From positions 1 through 55,680 of the IMG/VR virus record IMGVR_UViG_3300029983_000358: a DNA stretch of 55,680 bases; one strand, written 5' to 3'. The notes under the pieces were generated by a model. That model had not been told where the DNA came from and made no database searches. It saw only the letters and a program-made list of their open reading frames with translations. The DNA comes from a virus. Shown here in pieces: positions 16,162 through 25,414 of the stretch (positions are counted from its first letter, which is position 1; the number at the start of each line of letters is the position of its first letter). A program made the position numbers and the translations under genes.

Positions 16162-18045
16162 TTATTCATTAGCATTTACAATTGTGTTCCTGTCGTATGC
16201 TAATTTTTGTTGTCCTGATGAATCTACATATAATTCTTTTGTGTAAGATTGATAAACATGAGTAGATGATGAGAAATCCAATCCACCACTAGTACTAAAT
16301 GAATCAAAAATATTATTCATTCTAAAATAACTTCCAATCCTATTATTTTGAAATAGATTTCCAATACTATTATATCCAAAATTACTACCAATAGTATTAT
16401 AATTAACAAAATTTCCAATAGTATTACCATAAAAATAACTATCAATACTATCATTTCTAAAATTACTACCAATACTATTATTTATAAAATTACTACCAAT
16501 ACTATTATAATAAAAATAACTTCCAATACTATTATAATAAAAATCAATACCAATACTATTATATGCAAAATTACTACCAATACTATTAGAATTAAAATTA
16601 CTACCAATACTATTATATCCAAAATTACTACCAATACTATTCATTCTAAAATTACTACCAATACTATTATAATAAAAAACACTACAAATATTATTCATTC
16701 TAAAATCACTACCAATATTATTAGAATAAAAATCACTACCAATACTATTAGCATTAAAATAACTACCGATACTATTAGAATTAAAATAACTACCAATACT
16801 ATTATAAAAAAAATCACTACCAATACTATTAGCATTAAAATAACTACCAATACTATTAGAATAAAAATAACTACCAATACTATTAGAATAAAAATTACTA
16901 CCGATACTATTAGAATTAAAATTACTACCAAAAATGACATTATTTGAATTATATAATATTTCTATATTTGAATTAGGAAATTGAATAATATTAGAATATG
17001 CTGTTTCATAATTACTCCAATCACTCCACATATTATAATCAGTATATTCGGTTGAACATGATATTCTTAAATTACCAACAGATAAATTATCAGGAAAGAT
17101 ACTAATATAACTTAAATTATTCCATTCAAATAACTTCCAAACTTTTTCATTGTCTTGACTTGGATCTACATTGTATGTATTATTAGTTATACAAATATAA
17201 ATATTTAATGAATCTTTATATGAAACAACACTATTTCTAGTATAGGTTATTCCTGAAATCCAACTATTAGTAACATTTATTTGCCATCTTCTAAACTTAG
17301 CTTGTCTAAAATCAAAAGGAATATCATTATTTTGTAATGTATCTATTCTTCTATAAATATATCCCTTTGTACAACCTGGAATCATAACTTGATCATTTTT
17401 ATGATTGTAATAAATTACATCCTGAGGATATAAAGTAGAATAAGCTTCTGGTTTCAATGTATTTAATCCACTAGCTGTAACTAATAACGGTTCAATGATA
17501 CCAGTAGATAAATAATCATTTGGATATTCAAAAACCTTTGTATCACTCCAATAATTAGGTGATTCATTAGTTGCTATAAATGGAACTCCATCACTTACAT
17601 AACCTACATTACTAAAATCATCATCAGAGTTTTCATCAGGATTATTAGTTTTAAATAAGTAATATATGATATATTCCTTTCCTATTTCTAAATTATTCCA
17701 ATATTCAGTGTACGGTATTACATGTACTGTCTGATAATCAGTTATTAAATATGAAGAATTTATTGTTAATCCACTATTATTTATTAATTCACTCAATTCA
17801 TTATATGTAACATTAGTTACTACACTTCCAGTACTTCCTGTATTTGATGTACCATCAACTCCTGATGTACCATTTAATCCATTTACACCTGAAGTTCCAG
17901 ATGCTCCAGAATTTCCGTTTCCAGTTGTTCCTGTCATTGCATAAACTTCATTAAAATTGTTATTAATTTTAATGAATGAATCTCTTAGATTATCACCAGT
18001 GCCGTCATTAGGATATGTGCCGATATTAATTGTTTGTTTGCTCAT
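16162..18045 (-). CDS. Tail-fibre-like adhesin with nonapeptide repeats
   Basis: 627 residues. Residues 1-40 (SKQTINIGTYPNDGTGD ... INNNFNEVY) match a motif common near the N-terminus of phage fibre and structural proteins. A short collagen-like stretch (GTSGVNGLNGTSG) follows, then VTNVTYNELSELI, YLITDYQTVH, GCTKGYIYRRIDT and FRRWQ blocks, then a W..G.TY.RN.VV..K segment resembling a chitin-binding CBM5/12 fold (inference). About 20 copies of NSIGS.F.. come next, and the end is STHVYQSYTKELYVDSSG. Probably a surface appendage that contacts the host. Confidence 0.85.
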   Translation of the reverse strand: MSKQTINIGTYPNDGTGDNLRDSFIKINNNFNEVYAMTGTTGNGNSGASGTSGVNGLNGTSGVDGTSNTGSTGSVVTNVTYNELSELINNSGLTINSSYLITDYQTVHVIPYTEYWNNLEIGKEYIIYYLFKTNNPDENSDDDFSNVGYVSDGVPFIATNESPNYWSDTKVFEYPNDYLSTGIIEPLLVTASGLNTLKPEAYSTLYPQDVIYYNHKNDQVMIPGCTKGYIYRRIDTLQNNDIPFDFRQAKFRRWQINVTNSWISGITYTRNSVVSYKDSLNIYICITNNTYNVDPSQDNEKVWKLFEWNNLSYISIFPDNLSVGNLRISCSTEYTDYNMWSDWSNYETAYSNIIQFPNSNIEILYNSNNVIFGSNFNSNSIGSNFYSNSIGSYFYSNSIGSYFNANSIGSDFFYNSIGSYFNSNSIGSYFNANSIGSDFYSNNIGSDFRMNNICSVFYYNSIGSNFRMNSIGSNFGYNSIGSNFNSNSIGSNFAYNSIGIDFYYNSIGSYFYYNSIGSNFINNSIGSNFRNDSIDSYFYGNTIGNFVNYNTIGSNFGYNSIGNLFQNNRIGSYFRMNNIFDSFSTSGGLDFSSSTHVYQSYTKELYVDSSGQQKLAYDRNTIVNANE

Positions 18046-18051
18046 TAATAT

Positions 18052-18070
18052 TTTTATTTCTATATATTAA
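18052..18070 (-). promoter_or_regulatory. Late-promoter-like box upstream of 16162-18045
   Basis: Reverse-strand TTAATATATAGAAATAAAA, seven bases before the ATG at 18045. Nearly identical to the boxes before the other fibre genes. Confidence 0.65.
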
Positions 18071-18072
18071 AA

Positions 18073-18100
18073 AACTCAGTTAAAATTAATTAACTGAGTT
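18073..18100 (-). terminator. Fibre-type terminator after 18109-19947
   Basis: Same AACTCAGTTAA / TTAACTGAGTT hairpin as at 16126, directly followed by the late-promoter box of the next gene. End of one cassette and start of the next are thus fused in about 50 bases. Confidence 0.85.
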
Positions 18101-18108
18101 GTTTATTT

Positions 18109-19947
18109 TTATTCATTAGCATCTACAATTATCATCTTGTCATATATTAACTTCTTATTACCTGATGAATCTATGTATAATTCTTTATTGTATTGATTGT
18201 AAACATGAGTAGATGATGAAAAATCCAATCCACCACTAGTACTAAATGAATCAAAAATATTATTCATTCTAAAATAACTTCCAATCGTATTATAATAAAA
18301 CAAACTTCCAATACTATTATTTTGAAAATTAATTCCAATACTATTAGAATTAAAATTACTACCGATACTATTATTTATAAAATTACTACCAATACTATTA
18401 TAATAAAAATAACTTCCAATAGAATTGTAATTGAAATAACTTCCAATATTATTATCATAAAAACCACTTTCAATAGAATTATTCTCACATGAAATTCCTA
18501 TTGTGTTATTTCTAAAATAACTTACAACATTATTATTATCAAAATTCCTTCCAATGTTATTAGAAGAAAAACTACTTACTATTATATTATTACTAAAACT
18601 ACTTCCAATTGTATTATTACTAAAAATACTTCCAATAATATTATATTGACACCCTTTTCCTATGCTATTTTGATAATATCCACTTCCAATTGTATTATTC
18701 ATAAAATCCATTCCAATTGTATTATTATTAAATTCACTTCCAATAATATTATTTCGAAAATTGCTTCCAATATTATTACCATCAAATCCACTTCCAATTG
18801 TATTACAATTGAAATCACCACCAAAAATCACACTATTTGAGTATCTAATTAAGTCCCCATATTGTGAATTAGATGAGCCTATTTTATTTGAATATGATGA
18901 TAAATAATTAGTCCAATCACTCCACATATTATAATCAGTATATCCTGTTGAACACATAATTTCTACATTATTACCAATATAACAAGAATCTGGATAAATA
19001 CTTATATATGATAAATTACTCCATTCAAATATCTTCCAAAAATTATCACTATCTTGAATTGGATCAATATTAGTTACATTATCAGATAAACATATATAAA
19101 TATCTGAATTTCCACATAATACTACATCATTCCTATTATAAGTAGTACTTGAAATCCAAATGTTAGTGACATCAATCTGCCATCTTCTAAATTTTACATT
19201 CCTGAAATCAAAAGATATATCATTATCATGTAAAGTATCAACTCTTCTGTAAATATATCCTTTTGTGCATCCAGGTGTAATAATTTGATCACTCTTATGA
19301 TTATAATAAATTACGTCCTGAGAATATAAAGTAGAATATGCTTCTGGTTTTAATGTATCAACACTACTTGATGTTACTAATAAAGGTTCAATTTGTGAAG
19401 TAAACAAATAATCAGTTGAGTAATCATATACATAAGTATTATCCCAATAATTAGGATATTCATTCGTTGATACAAATGGAACACCATCACTTAAATATCC
19501 AACATTACTAAAATCGTCAGATTCATCATCAGGATTATTGCTTTTGAATAAATGATATATAATATATTCTTTACCTATTTGTAAATTGTTCCAATATTCT
19601 GTATTAGGTATAATATGTACTGTCTGATAGTCAGTAATTAAATAAGATGAATTTGTTGTTAATCCACTATTATTTATTAATTCACTCAATTCATTATATG
19701 TAACATTAGTTACTACACTTCCAGTACTTCCTGTATTTGATGTACCATCAACTCCTGATGTACCATTTAATCCATTTGTTCCATTAAATCCTGATGTTCC
19801 AGATGTTCCAGAATTTCCGTTTTCTGTTGTTCCTGTCATTGCATAAACTTCATTAAAATTGTTATTAATTTTAATGAATGAATCTCTTAGATTATCTCCA
19901 GTTCCATCATTTGGATAAGTACCGATATTAATTGTTTGTTTGCTCAT
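18109..19947 (-). CDS. Tail-fibre-like adhesin with nonapeptide repeats, paralogue of 16162-18045
   Basis: 612 residues. The first about 110 residues and the last about 60 are nearly identical to 16162-18045, including at DNA level, while the nonapeptide region differs (NNTIGS.F.. with more NNI and fewer NSI). The middle keeps YLITDYQTVH, GCTKGYIYRRVDT and the W.S.TY.RNDVV segment. This pattern of constant ends and a changed centre suggests duplication followed by gene conversion at the ends. Confidence 0.86.
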   Translation of the reverse strand: MSKQTINIGTYPNDGTGDNLRDSFIKINNNFNEVYAMTGTTENGNSGTSGTSGFNGTNGLNGTSGVDGTSNTGSTGSVVTNVTYNELSELINNSGLTTNSSYLITDYQTVHIIPNTEYWNNLQIGKEYIIYHLFKSNNPDDESDDFSNVGYLSDGVPFVSTNEYPNYWDNTYVYDYSTDYLFTSQIEPLLVTSSSVDTLKPEAYSTLYSQDVIYYNHKSDQIITPGCTKGYIYRRVDTLHDNDISFDFRNVKFRRWQIDVTNIWISSTTYNRNDVVLCGNSDIYICLSDNVTNIDPIQDSDNFWKIFEWSNLSYISIYPDSCYIGNNVEIMCSTGYTDYNMWSDWTNYLSSYSNKIGSSNSQYGDLIRYSNSVIFGGDFNCNTIGSGFDGNNIGSNFRNNIIGSEFNNNTIGMDFMNNTIGSGYYQNSIGKGCQYNIIGSIFSNNTIGSSFSNNIIVSSFSSNNIGRNFDNNNVVSYFRNNTIGISCENNSIESGFYDNNIGSYFNYNSIGSYFYYNSIGSNFINNSIGSNFNSNSIGINFQNNSIGSLFYYNTIGSYFRMNNIFDSFSTSGGLDFSSSTHVYNQYNKELYIDSSGNKKLIYDKMIIVDANE

Positions 19948-19953
19948 TAATAT

Positions 19954-19972
19954 TTTTATTTCTATATATTAA
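19954..19972 (-). promoter_or_regulatory. Late-promoter-like box upstream of 18109-19947
   Basis: Reverse-strand TTAATATATAGAAATAAAA just upstream of the ATG at 19947, identical to the box at 18052-18070. Confidence 0.65.
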
Positions 19973-19974
19973 AA

Positions 19975-20002
19975 AACTCAGTTAAAATTAATTAACTGAG
20001 TT
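19975..20002 (-). terminator. Fibre-type terminator after 20009-22408
   Basis: AACTCAGTTAA / TTAACTGAGTT hairpin immediately after the stop of the FISUMP-containing fibre gene and before the promoter box of the next. Confidence 0.85.
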
Positions 20003-20008
20003 AGTTTA

Positions 20009-22408
20009 TTATGCATTTGCATCTACAATTATCATCTTGTCATATATTAACTTCTTATTACCTGATGAATCTATGTATAATTCTTTATTATATGAATTAT
20101 AAACATGAGTGGATAATGAGAAATCTACTCCAGTATAATCAAAATTAAAATTATCAAAAACATTATTCATAATAAACCCACTTCCAACTGTATTATATTT
20201 AAAATCACTTTCAATAGTATTCTGATTGAAATTATCACCAATATTATTCTGATAAAAATTATATCCAGTTGTATTTTTAGAGAAATTATTACCTATTGTA
20301 CAATTAGAAAAATAAATTTTTAATATATTATTATTAAAGTTATCTCCTATTGAATTATTATTAAACACTCCATTAATAATATTACTATTAAAGTTATCAC
20401 CAATAGAATTATTATATTGAAAATAATTTTTTATATCATTACTAGCAAAAGAATTTCCTATTTTATTACTTTGGAATCCATTTCCTATTAAATTATCCCG
20501 AAAATCACCCAAAATAATATTATAATTAAATGAACTTCCTATTATGTTATTTTGAAAACTATCTCCTGTTTTATTATTATAAAAATTAATTCCTGTATTA
20601 TTATATTGAAAATATTTTCCTATATTATTATCATGACAATTATCACCCATTACATTATTGTTAAAACTATTTCTAATTATATTATTAGTAAAATAATTTC
20701 CGTTAATCTCATTTGAATTAAATCCATCTAAAATAATATTACCATAAAAATCATCACCAGATGAATTATTATGAAATCCATTAGAAATTGAATTTCTGCC
20801 AAAATCACCATACGTATTATTATTTGTAAAATCAGACCCTATTGAATTATTATAAAAAACATCTATTATTATATTATTTCTAAAATTATTCTTTATTGAA
20901 TTATTACTAAACTCTGCATAAATATCATTATTACTAGATGAACCATAAAAAATAGAATTACTATAAGATATATTATTACGATTAGCCATTGAATTAATCT
21001 TATTCGAATAAGAAGATATATAACCATTATAACCCCAATTGATCCACATGTTATAATCAGTATATCCAGTTGAACAATTTATTGAAAAATTAGAAAGACT
21101 CCAGCTATTATTAACTGGACTTACATAACTTAAATTGGTCCATTCAAATAACTTCCATGAATTTTCATTATCACTTGATGGATCAATTCCAGTTACATTA
21201 TCATTTAAACAAATATAAATATTATTAGAGTTAGGATATAAAACTACACTATTCTTATTGTATGATGTTGAATTTTCCCATGTATTTGATGTGACGTCAA
21301 TTTGCCACCTACGAAACTTAACATTTCGGAAATCAAATGGAATATCATTATTCTGAAATGTATCTATCCTTCTATAAATATATCCCATTGTGCTACCATC
21401 TATCACTTTTGTCATTGCCATACTATCTACGATTTTTGGATCATTACTCACTTCATAGTAAATTATATCTTGAGGAAATAAACTTGAATATGACTCAGGC
21501 TTTAATGTATTTAATCCACTTGCAGTTACTAATAAAGGTTCTATGATACCAGTATTAATATCACTTGTATTAGGTATGGCATGAACTGTCTGATAATCAG
21601 TAATCAAATACTGACTACCAATTGTTAATCCGCTATCATTAATCAATTCACTTAATTCATTGTATGTAACATCAGTTACGGAAGAACCTCCTCCTGTTGG
21701 TAAATTGTCAATATCACTAGCATATATCTTTCTATCTAATGTTGGTCTAATATGAGTTAAGTCATCAGTTGTCGTTATGTCATATACATTATTTTCATCA
21801 TCATTATATGAACATACTGCACCAAATGTTCCAGAAAAATCTGAACCAATAGGATCACCATTTTGATAATGTCTAACTGCTAAATTCTGTTGCAACCACA
21901 CTTGGCTACCAATTGTTACAGAGTGATAAGTGTCTCCATCAATAATTACATCGCCTTCATTATTAGAATCATTTTTAATAAGCTTAATATATGATCCAAA
22001 TTTTAAAGAATCAACCCCTCCAGAATTTCCAACATAAAATGTATTATTAACATAATAATAAACGTATTTAATGTAAGAGCCATCCCACTCCGTAGTCATA
22101 ATTCTTTCTAAACTATTAATACCGGCAAATTCAAATGGGTAATTATATTGACCACCATATATACCTCCAGATAATAATATCGGGAATCCATTGGCTTCAT
22201 TTAATGTTTGGCATTCTGCTACTGTAGCTATATGCCATCCTATAGGAGCAATACCTCTTGAATCAGTTGCTGCATACCAATTGTAAAGCCTGCCGTATTT
22301 AATAGTTTTTCCTGTAATTGAAGGTATTAATTCCCAAAATGATTCACCAGTACCTCCGCTCAATTTTCCATCTACCCACTCTTCACTTGCTAATTGTATA
22401 TTTAACAT
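20009..22408 (-). CDS. Tail-fibre-like adhesin with FISUMP-type domain
   Basis: 799 residues, the largest protein here. It opens with the anchor LNIQLASEEWVDGKLSGGTG. Next is a FISUMP-like region: KYGRLYNWYAATDSRGIAP, GWHIATVAECQTLN, and later TYHSVTIGSQVWLQQNL. FISUMP domains are typical of Bacteroidota surface proteins. Then come the shared VTDVTYNELSELI, YLITDYQTVHAIPNT, YIYRRIDT and CBM-like W..STSYNKNSVV segments, over 30 degenerate nonapeptides, and the STHVYNSYNKELYIDSSG end. Confidence 0.85.
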   Translation of the reverse strand: MLNIQLASEEWVDGKLSGGTGESFWELIPSITGKTIKYGRLYNWYAATDSRGIAPIGWHIATVAECQTLNEANGFPILLSGGIYGGQYNYPFEFAGINSLERIMTTEWDGSYIKYVYYYVNNTFYVGNSGGVDSLKFGSYIKLIKNDSNNEGDVIIDGDTYHSVTIGSQVWLQQNLAVRHYQNGDPIGSDFSGTFGAVCSYNDDENNVYDITTTDDLTHIRPTLDRKIYASDIDNLPTGGGSSVTDVTYNELSELINDSGLTIGSQYLITDYQTVHAIPNTSDINTGIIEPLLVTASGLNTLKPESYSSLFPQDIIYYEVSNDPKIVDSMAMTKVIDGSTMGYIYRRIDTFQNNDIPFDFRNVKFRRWQIDVTSNTWENSTSYNKNSVVLYPNSNNIYICLNDNVTGIDPSSDNENSWKLFEWTNLSYVSPVNNSWSLSNFSINCSTGYTDYNMWINWGYNGYISSYSNKINSMANRNNISYSNSIFYGSSSNNDIYAEFSNNSIKNNFRNNIIIDVFYNNSIGSDFTNNNTYGDFGRNSISNGFHNNSSGDDFYGNIILDGFNSNEINGNYFTNNIIRNSFNNNVMGDNCHDNNIGKYFQYNNTGINFYNNKTGDSFQNNIIGSSFNYNIILGDFRDNLIGNGFQSNKIGNSFASNDIKNYFQYNNSIGDNFNSNIINGVFNNNSIGDNFNNNILKIYFSNCTIGNNFSKNTTGYNFYQNNIGDNFNQNTIESDFKYNTVGSGFIMNNVFDNFNFDYTGVDFSLSTHVYNSYNKELYIDSSGNKKLIYDKMIIVDANA

Positions 22409-22415
22409 AAGTTAT

Positions 22416-22434
22416 TTTTATTTCTATATATAAA
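22416..22434 (-). promoter_or_regulatory. Late-promoter-like box upstream of 20009-22408
   Basis: Reverse-strand TTTATATATAGAAATAAAA, about eight bases before the ATG at 22408, directly behind the LRR-operon terminator. Confidence 0.65.
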
Positions 22435-22446
22435 AATATATAAAAA

Positions 22447-22474
22447 AATAACATTTGTGAACACAAATGTTATT
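22447..22474 (-). terminator. Terminator of the LRR operon
   Basis: Perfect 13-base stem AATAACATTTGTG / CACAAATGTTATT with a two-base centre and a T run on the reverse strand, 25 bases after the stop of the LRR gene at 22499. Confidence 0.85.
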
Positions 22475-22498
22475 ATATACCTTACTAATTTTTATATT

Positions 22499-23185
22499 TT
22501 AAATATTAAATTTGCTCATATCACCAACCTCAGGCTGATTCTCACTCATCCATTTTTTATAACCATCTAAATCATCATAAGGCAAATTATTACCATCACA
22601 ATCTAAATATAATAATGATGAAGGTAATATAGGTAATGTTTTTAAATTGTTGTTAGAACATTTTAAATCCTTTAAGCCCTCAGATAAATAAGGTAAGGAT
22701 GATAACTCATTGTTCTTGCAATCTAATATTTTTAATCCATCAGGTAAAGTAGGCAATGAAGTTAAAAAATTATCAAAACAATGTAACTCTATTAATCCAT
22801 CAGGTAAAGTAGGTAATGAAATCAATTTATTGTCCCTACAATATATCTCCCTTATATTCTTAGGTAAATTAGGTAATGAATATATTTCATTATTAGAACA
22901 ATCTAAATATATTAATCTATCAGGTAAAGTAGGTAATGATGTTAAATGATTTTTTGAACAACATAACTCTAATAATCTGTCAGGTAACTCTGGTAATGAA
23001 TCTAATAAATTACCCCTACAATCTAAATCTTCTAATGTACTTGGTAACTTAGGTAACTCTGTTAATATGTTATATTTACATGATAAATTTGTTAATCCTT
23101 CTTGTAAATCTGGTAACTTACCTAATTTTTTTATATCACAAATTAACGTTTGTTCAATACCCTCAAACTTCTTTATATATTTCAT
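22499..23185 (-). CDS. Tagged leucine-rich-repeat protein, 9 repeats
   Basis: I start at 23185 (MKYIKKFEG), which overlaps the GNAT stop as ATGA; the longer start at 23215 would lie inside the GNAT gene. 228 residues: nine LRRs, three of them with LPTLPDGL, cap NNLPYDDLDGYKKWMSEN and SKFNI. Last gene of the leftward array 22499-29843. Confidence 0.91.
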   Translation of the reverse strand: MKYIKKFEGIEQTLICDIKKLGKLPDLQEGLTNLSCKYNILTELPKLPSTLEDLDCRGNLLDSLPELPDRLLELCCSKNHLTSLPTLPDRLIYLDCSNNEIYSLPNLPKNIREIYCRDNKLISLPTLPDGLIELHCFDNFLTSLPTLPDGLKILDCKNNELSSLPYLSEGLKDLKCSNNNLKTLPILPSSLLYLDCDGNNLPYDDLDGYKKWMSENQPEVGDMSKFNI

Positions 23186-23595
23186 GATTTTAGTTTTTTT
23201 ATTAAGATGAAACATGAATCCTTATCAGTATCATCTTTATTCATTTTATCAGAATCTTGAAACACTTTGAACCCACAACCTAAATATAATTTTACAGCAC
23301 CTTCATTATTTTTAAATACAAGTAATGTGATAATATCAATACCAAGATCATCTTTAATATAATCAAACATCTGATTTAGTAAGTATTTAGCATACCCTTT
23401 TCTCTTAAATCTATTAACAGTCCTTAAATTAAATATTGTAATATACTCGTCCTTAAACCATTTATCTGGTTTTTCTATCCTATATTCAGTCTCAGATACT
23501 AATATATCATCTAAAAATAACTGAAATTTATTATTAGTCTTGTCAATTATAAAGGTTTTTTCTTCTTTCTTCTCATAACTTTTTATATACTTCAT
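23182..23595 (-). CDS. GNAT-type acetyltransferase with N-tag
   Basis: 137 residues. After the N-tag MKYIKSYEK comes a GNAT-like core: NLRTVNRFKRKGYAKYLL fits the acetyl-CoA binding R/Q-x-x-G-x-G/A loop, and LLVFKNNEGAVKLYLGCGFK is the usual end of the fold. The likely reaction is transfer of an acetyl group from acetyl-CoA to an amine; the substrate is unknown. It is the only recognisable enzyme among tagged proteins and it lacks the C-tag, ending KKLKS. It sits between tagged genes with four-base or two-base junctions. Confidence 0.85.
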   Translation of the reverse strand: MKYIKSYEKKEEKTFIIDKTNNKFQLFLDDILVSETEYRIEKPDKWFKDEYITIFNLRTVNRFKRKGYAKYLLNQMFDYIKDDLGIDIITLLVFKNNEGAVKLYLGCGFKVFQDSDKMNKDDTDKDSCFILIKKLKS

Positions 23596-23597
23596 GA

Positions 23598-23999
23598 TTA
23601 TATGTTAAATTTATTTACATCAATAAACATCTGATATCCTTTTGTGTCAAATGATAAATCATCTGGTAGATTATCTAAATTTATTATATGTAATATACTA
23701 TTATTAATAAGACTACTAGAAAGATTTTTTGATTCATGATATATATTAGACTCAATATAATCAAATAATCCTGGATATCTATAAATAAATTCAGGAGTAG
23801 CAAATATTCTACCATCTTTATCAACTTGATTTATCTTAAATATTGTCTGATTACGGTCATTACACATATTTATATCATTATAAGGCAAACTTTGAATATT
23901 AATATAATCTCCATCCTTTTTAATCAATTCTAAAAAATCATGTAATCTATTAAAAAAAATATTCTGAGACATTGTTTCAAATTTCTTTATATACTTCAT
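23598..23999 (-). CDS. Tagged protein of unknown fold
   Basis: 133 residues: MKYIKKFET, then FFNRLHDFLELIKKDGDYIN, NQTIFKINQVDKDGRIF, PEFIYRYPGLFDYIESNIYH, HIINLDNLPDDL and NKFNI. LDNLPDDL faintly recalls the YDNIP block but no GDYV block precedes it. Not recognised; directly upstream of the GNAT gene by two bases, so the two are co-expressed. Confidence 0.87.
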   Translation of the reverse strand: MKYIKKFETMSQNIFFNRLHDFLELIKKDGDYINIQSLPYNDINMCNDRNQTIFKINQVDKDGRIFATPEFIYRYPGLFDYIESNIYHESKNLSSSLINNSILHIINLDNLPDDLSFDTKGYQMFIDVNKFNI

Positions 24000-24001
24000 A
24001 G

Positions 24002-24502
24002 TTATATGTTAAATTTATTTGCAGAATACTTCTCTGGAAATTCTTTAAAATCCTTATAACCATCTAAGTTATTATAAGGTAAATTATTACCATAACAATA
24101 TAACCTCTCTAATGAATCAGGTAACTCTGGTAATTCAGATATATTATTGCTCTCACAATCTAAATATTTTAATGTATTAGGTAATTTAGGCAATGATGTT
24201 AATTCATTACTTGTACAAAACAATTCCTCTAATGTATCAGGTAACTCAGGCAACTCACTTATTTTATTATAACAACAATCTAAGCCAATTAATTTAGTAG
24301 GTATCTCTGGTAATTTCGTTAATTTATTACTAGAACAATTTAAATTTTTTAATGTAACAGGTAACTTTGGTAACGTAGTTAAATCATTACCAAGACAATT
24401 TAAATTTAATAATGTACTAGGCAACTTCGGTAACTTACTCAATCCTTTTTGAAAACAATTTAATGTTGTTACTATGCCCTCAAACTCCTTTATATACTTC
24501 AT
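24002..24502 (-). CDS. Tagged leucine-rich-repeat protein, 6 repeats
   Basis: 166 residues: MKYIKEFEGIVTTLNC, six LRRs, cap NNLPYNNLDGYKDFKEFPEKY and ANKFNI. The cap ends FPEKYSANKFNI, shared with 25936-26385 (FPEKYAANKFNI) but not with its direct neighbours, so cap exchange between copies is likely. Confidence 0.91.
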   Translation of the reverse strand: MKYIKEFEGIVTTLNCFQKGLSKLPKLPSTLLNLNCLGNDLTTLPKLPVTLKNLNCSSNKLTKLPEIPTKLIGLDCCYNKISELPELPDTLEELFCTSNELTSLPKLPNTLKYLDCESNNISELPELPDSLERLYCYGNNLPYNNLDGYKDFKEFPEKYSANKFNI

Positions 24503-24504
24503 AA

Positions 24505-24822
24505 TTAAATATTAAATTTTGTTGCACAAACTGATAACATATATTTATTTTTCTCCTCATCTGTAGCATCTTTTGTTATTTTATTTATATTAGACCTTTT
24601 GATTTGTATGTAACCATCACTTAACGTATTGAAATTAACATCTTTTGATTTTATCTCATATGTATCACCAATATAATTACAAAAATAATCATAAAATTCA
24701 TAATTTAAAGAATTAGTCTTAGATAACCTTAATTTACCTATCGCTCTGAAATCTTTATAATTATAACTAAATATATCATCAAATGATTTTACTATACCCT
24801 CAAACTCCTTTATATACTTCAT
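24505..24822 (-). CDS. Tagged protein of unknown fold
   Basis: 105 residues: MKYIKEFEGIVKSFD, identical for its first 12 residues to the LRR gene that follows at 24002, then an unrelated body (YDYFCNYIGDTYEI, GYIQIKRSNINKIT) and TKFNI. GYIQIKRSNI resembles GYTQIKRDDL in the IDY gene at 4830-5174. The shared N-terminus on different bodies is direct evidence of head swapping. Confidence 0.88.
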   Translation of the reverse strand: MKYIKEFEGIVKSFDDIFSYNYKDFRAIGKLRLSKTNSLNYEFYDYFCNYIGDTYEIKSKDVNFNTLSDGYIQIKRSNINKITKDATDEEKNKYMLSVCATKFNI

Positions 24823-24824
24823 GA

Positions 24825-25412
24825 TTAAATATTAAATTTTCTTGATTGAAAAATATCAGGCTGATTTATCTCTAACCATTCATTATATTCTTTCAAATTT
24901 TTATATGGTAAATTATTACCGCCACAATCTAAATATTCTAATGTATAATGCAATAATGGTAACTCACTTAAATTGTTATCATGACAATCCAATTCTTTTA
25001 ATGATAATGGTAATATAGGTAGAGAAGTTAAATTATTTTTATAACAACTTAATTTTATTAATGTACTTGGTAATTTAGGTAACTCAGTCAATTCGTTTTT
25101 ATAACAATTAAATTTTATTAATGTATCAGGTAATTCAGGTAACTCAGTTAATTTATTATTACTACAAAATAATACTTCTAATCCATCAGGTAAAGTTGGT
25201 AAAGAGTATAATAAATTTTTACCACAATATAACTCTTTTAATGTATCAGGCAACTCTGTAAACTCACTTATCTTATTTCCACTACAATACAATTTCTCTA
25301 ATGTATCTGACAACTCAGGTAACTCTGTTATGCCTTCTCCAAAACTTGTATTAGTTAATTTTAAGATATTGTCTTCGTTCTCTATATGTTCAAACTTTTT
25401 TATATACTTCAT
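24825..25412 (-). CDS. Tagged leucine-rich-repeat protein, 7 repeats
   Basis: 195 residues: MKYIKKFEH, an acidic lead of about 15 residues, seven LRRs, cap NNLPYKNLKEYNEWLEINQP and RKFNI. The last repeat has LLHYTLEYLDC in place of LPDTL. Two-base junctions on both sides. Confidence 0.91.
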   Translation of the reverse strand: MKYIKKFEHIENEDNILKLTNTSFGEGITELPELSDTLEKLYCSGNKISEFTELPDTLKELYCGKNLLYSLPTLPDGLEVLFCSNNKLTELPELPDTLIKFNCYKNELTELPKLPSTLIKLSCYKNNLTSLPILPLSLKELDCHDNNLSELPLLHYTLEYLDCGGNNLPYKNLKEYNEWLEINQPDIFQSRKFNI

Positions 25413-25414
25413 TG

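Noticed and set aside
16695-16940. ORFs rich in Ile/Val or Thr/Ile in other frames of the nonapeptide regions (also 18646, 39988, 48265, 48381)
   Set aside because: They are alternative readings of a 27-base coding repeat and have no start context.
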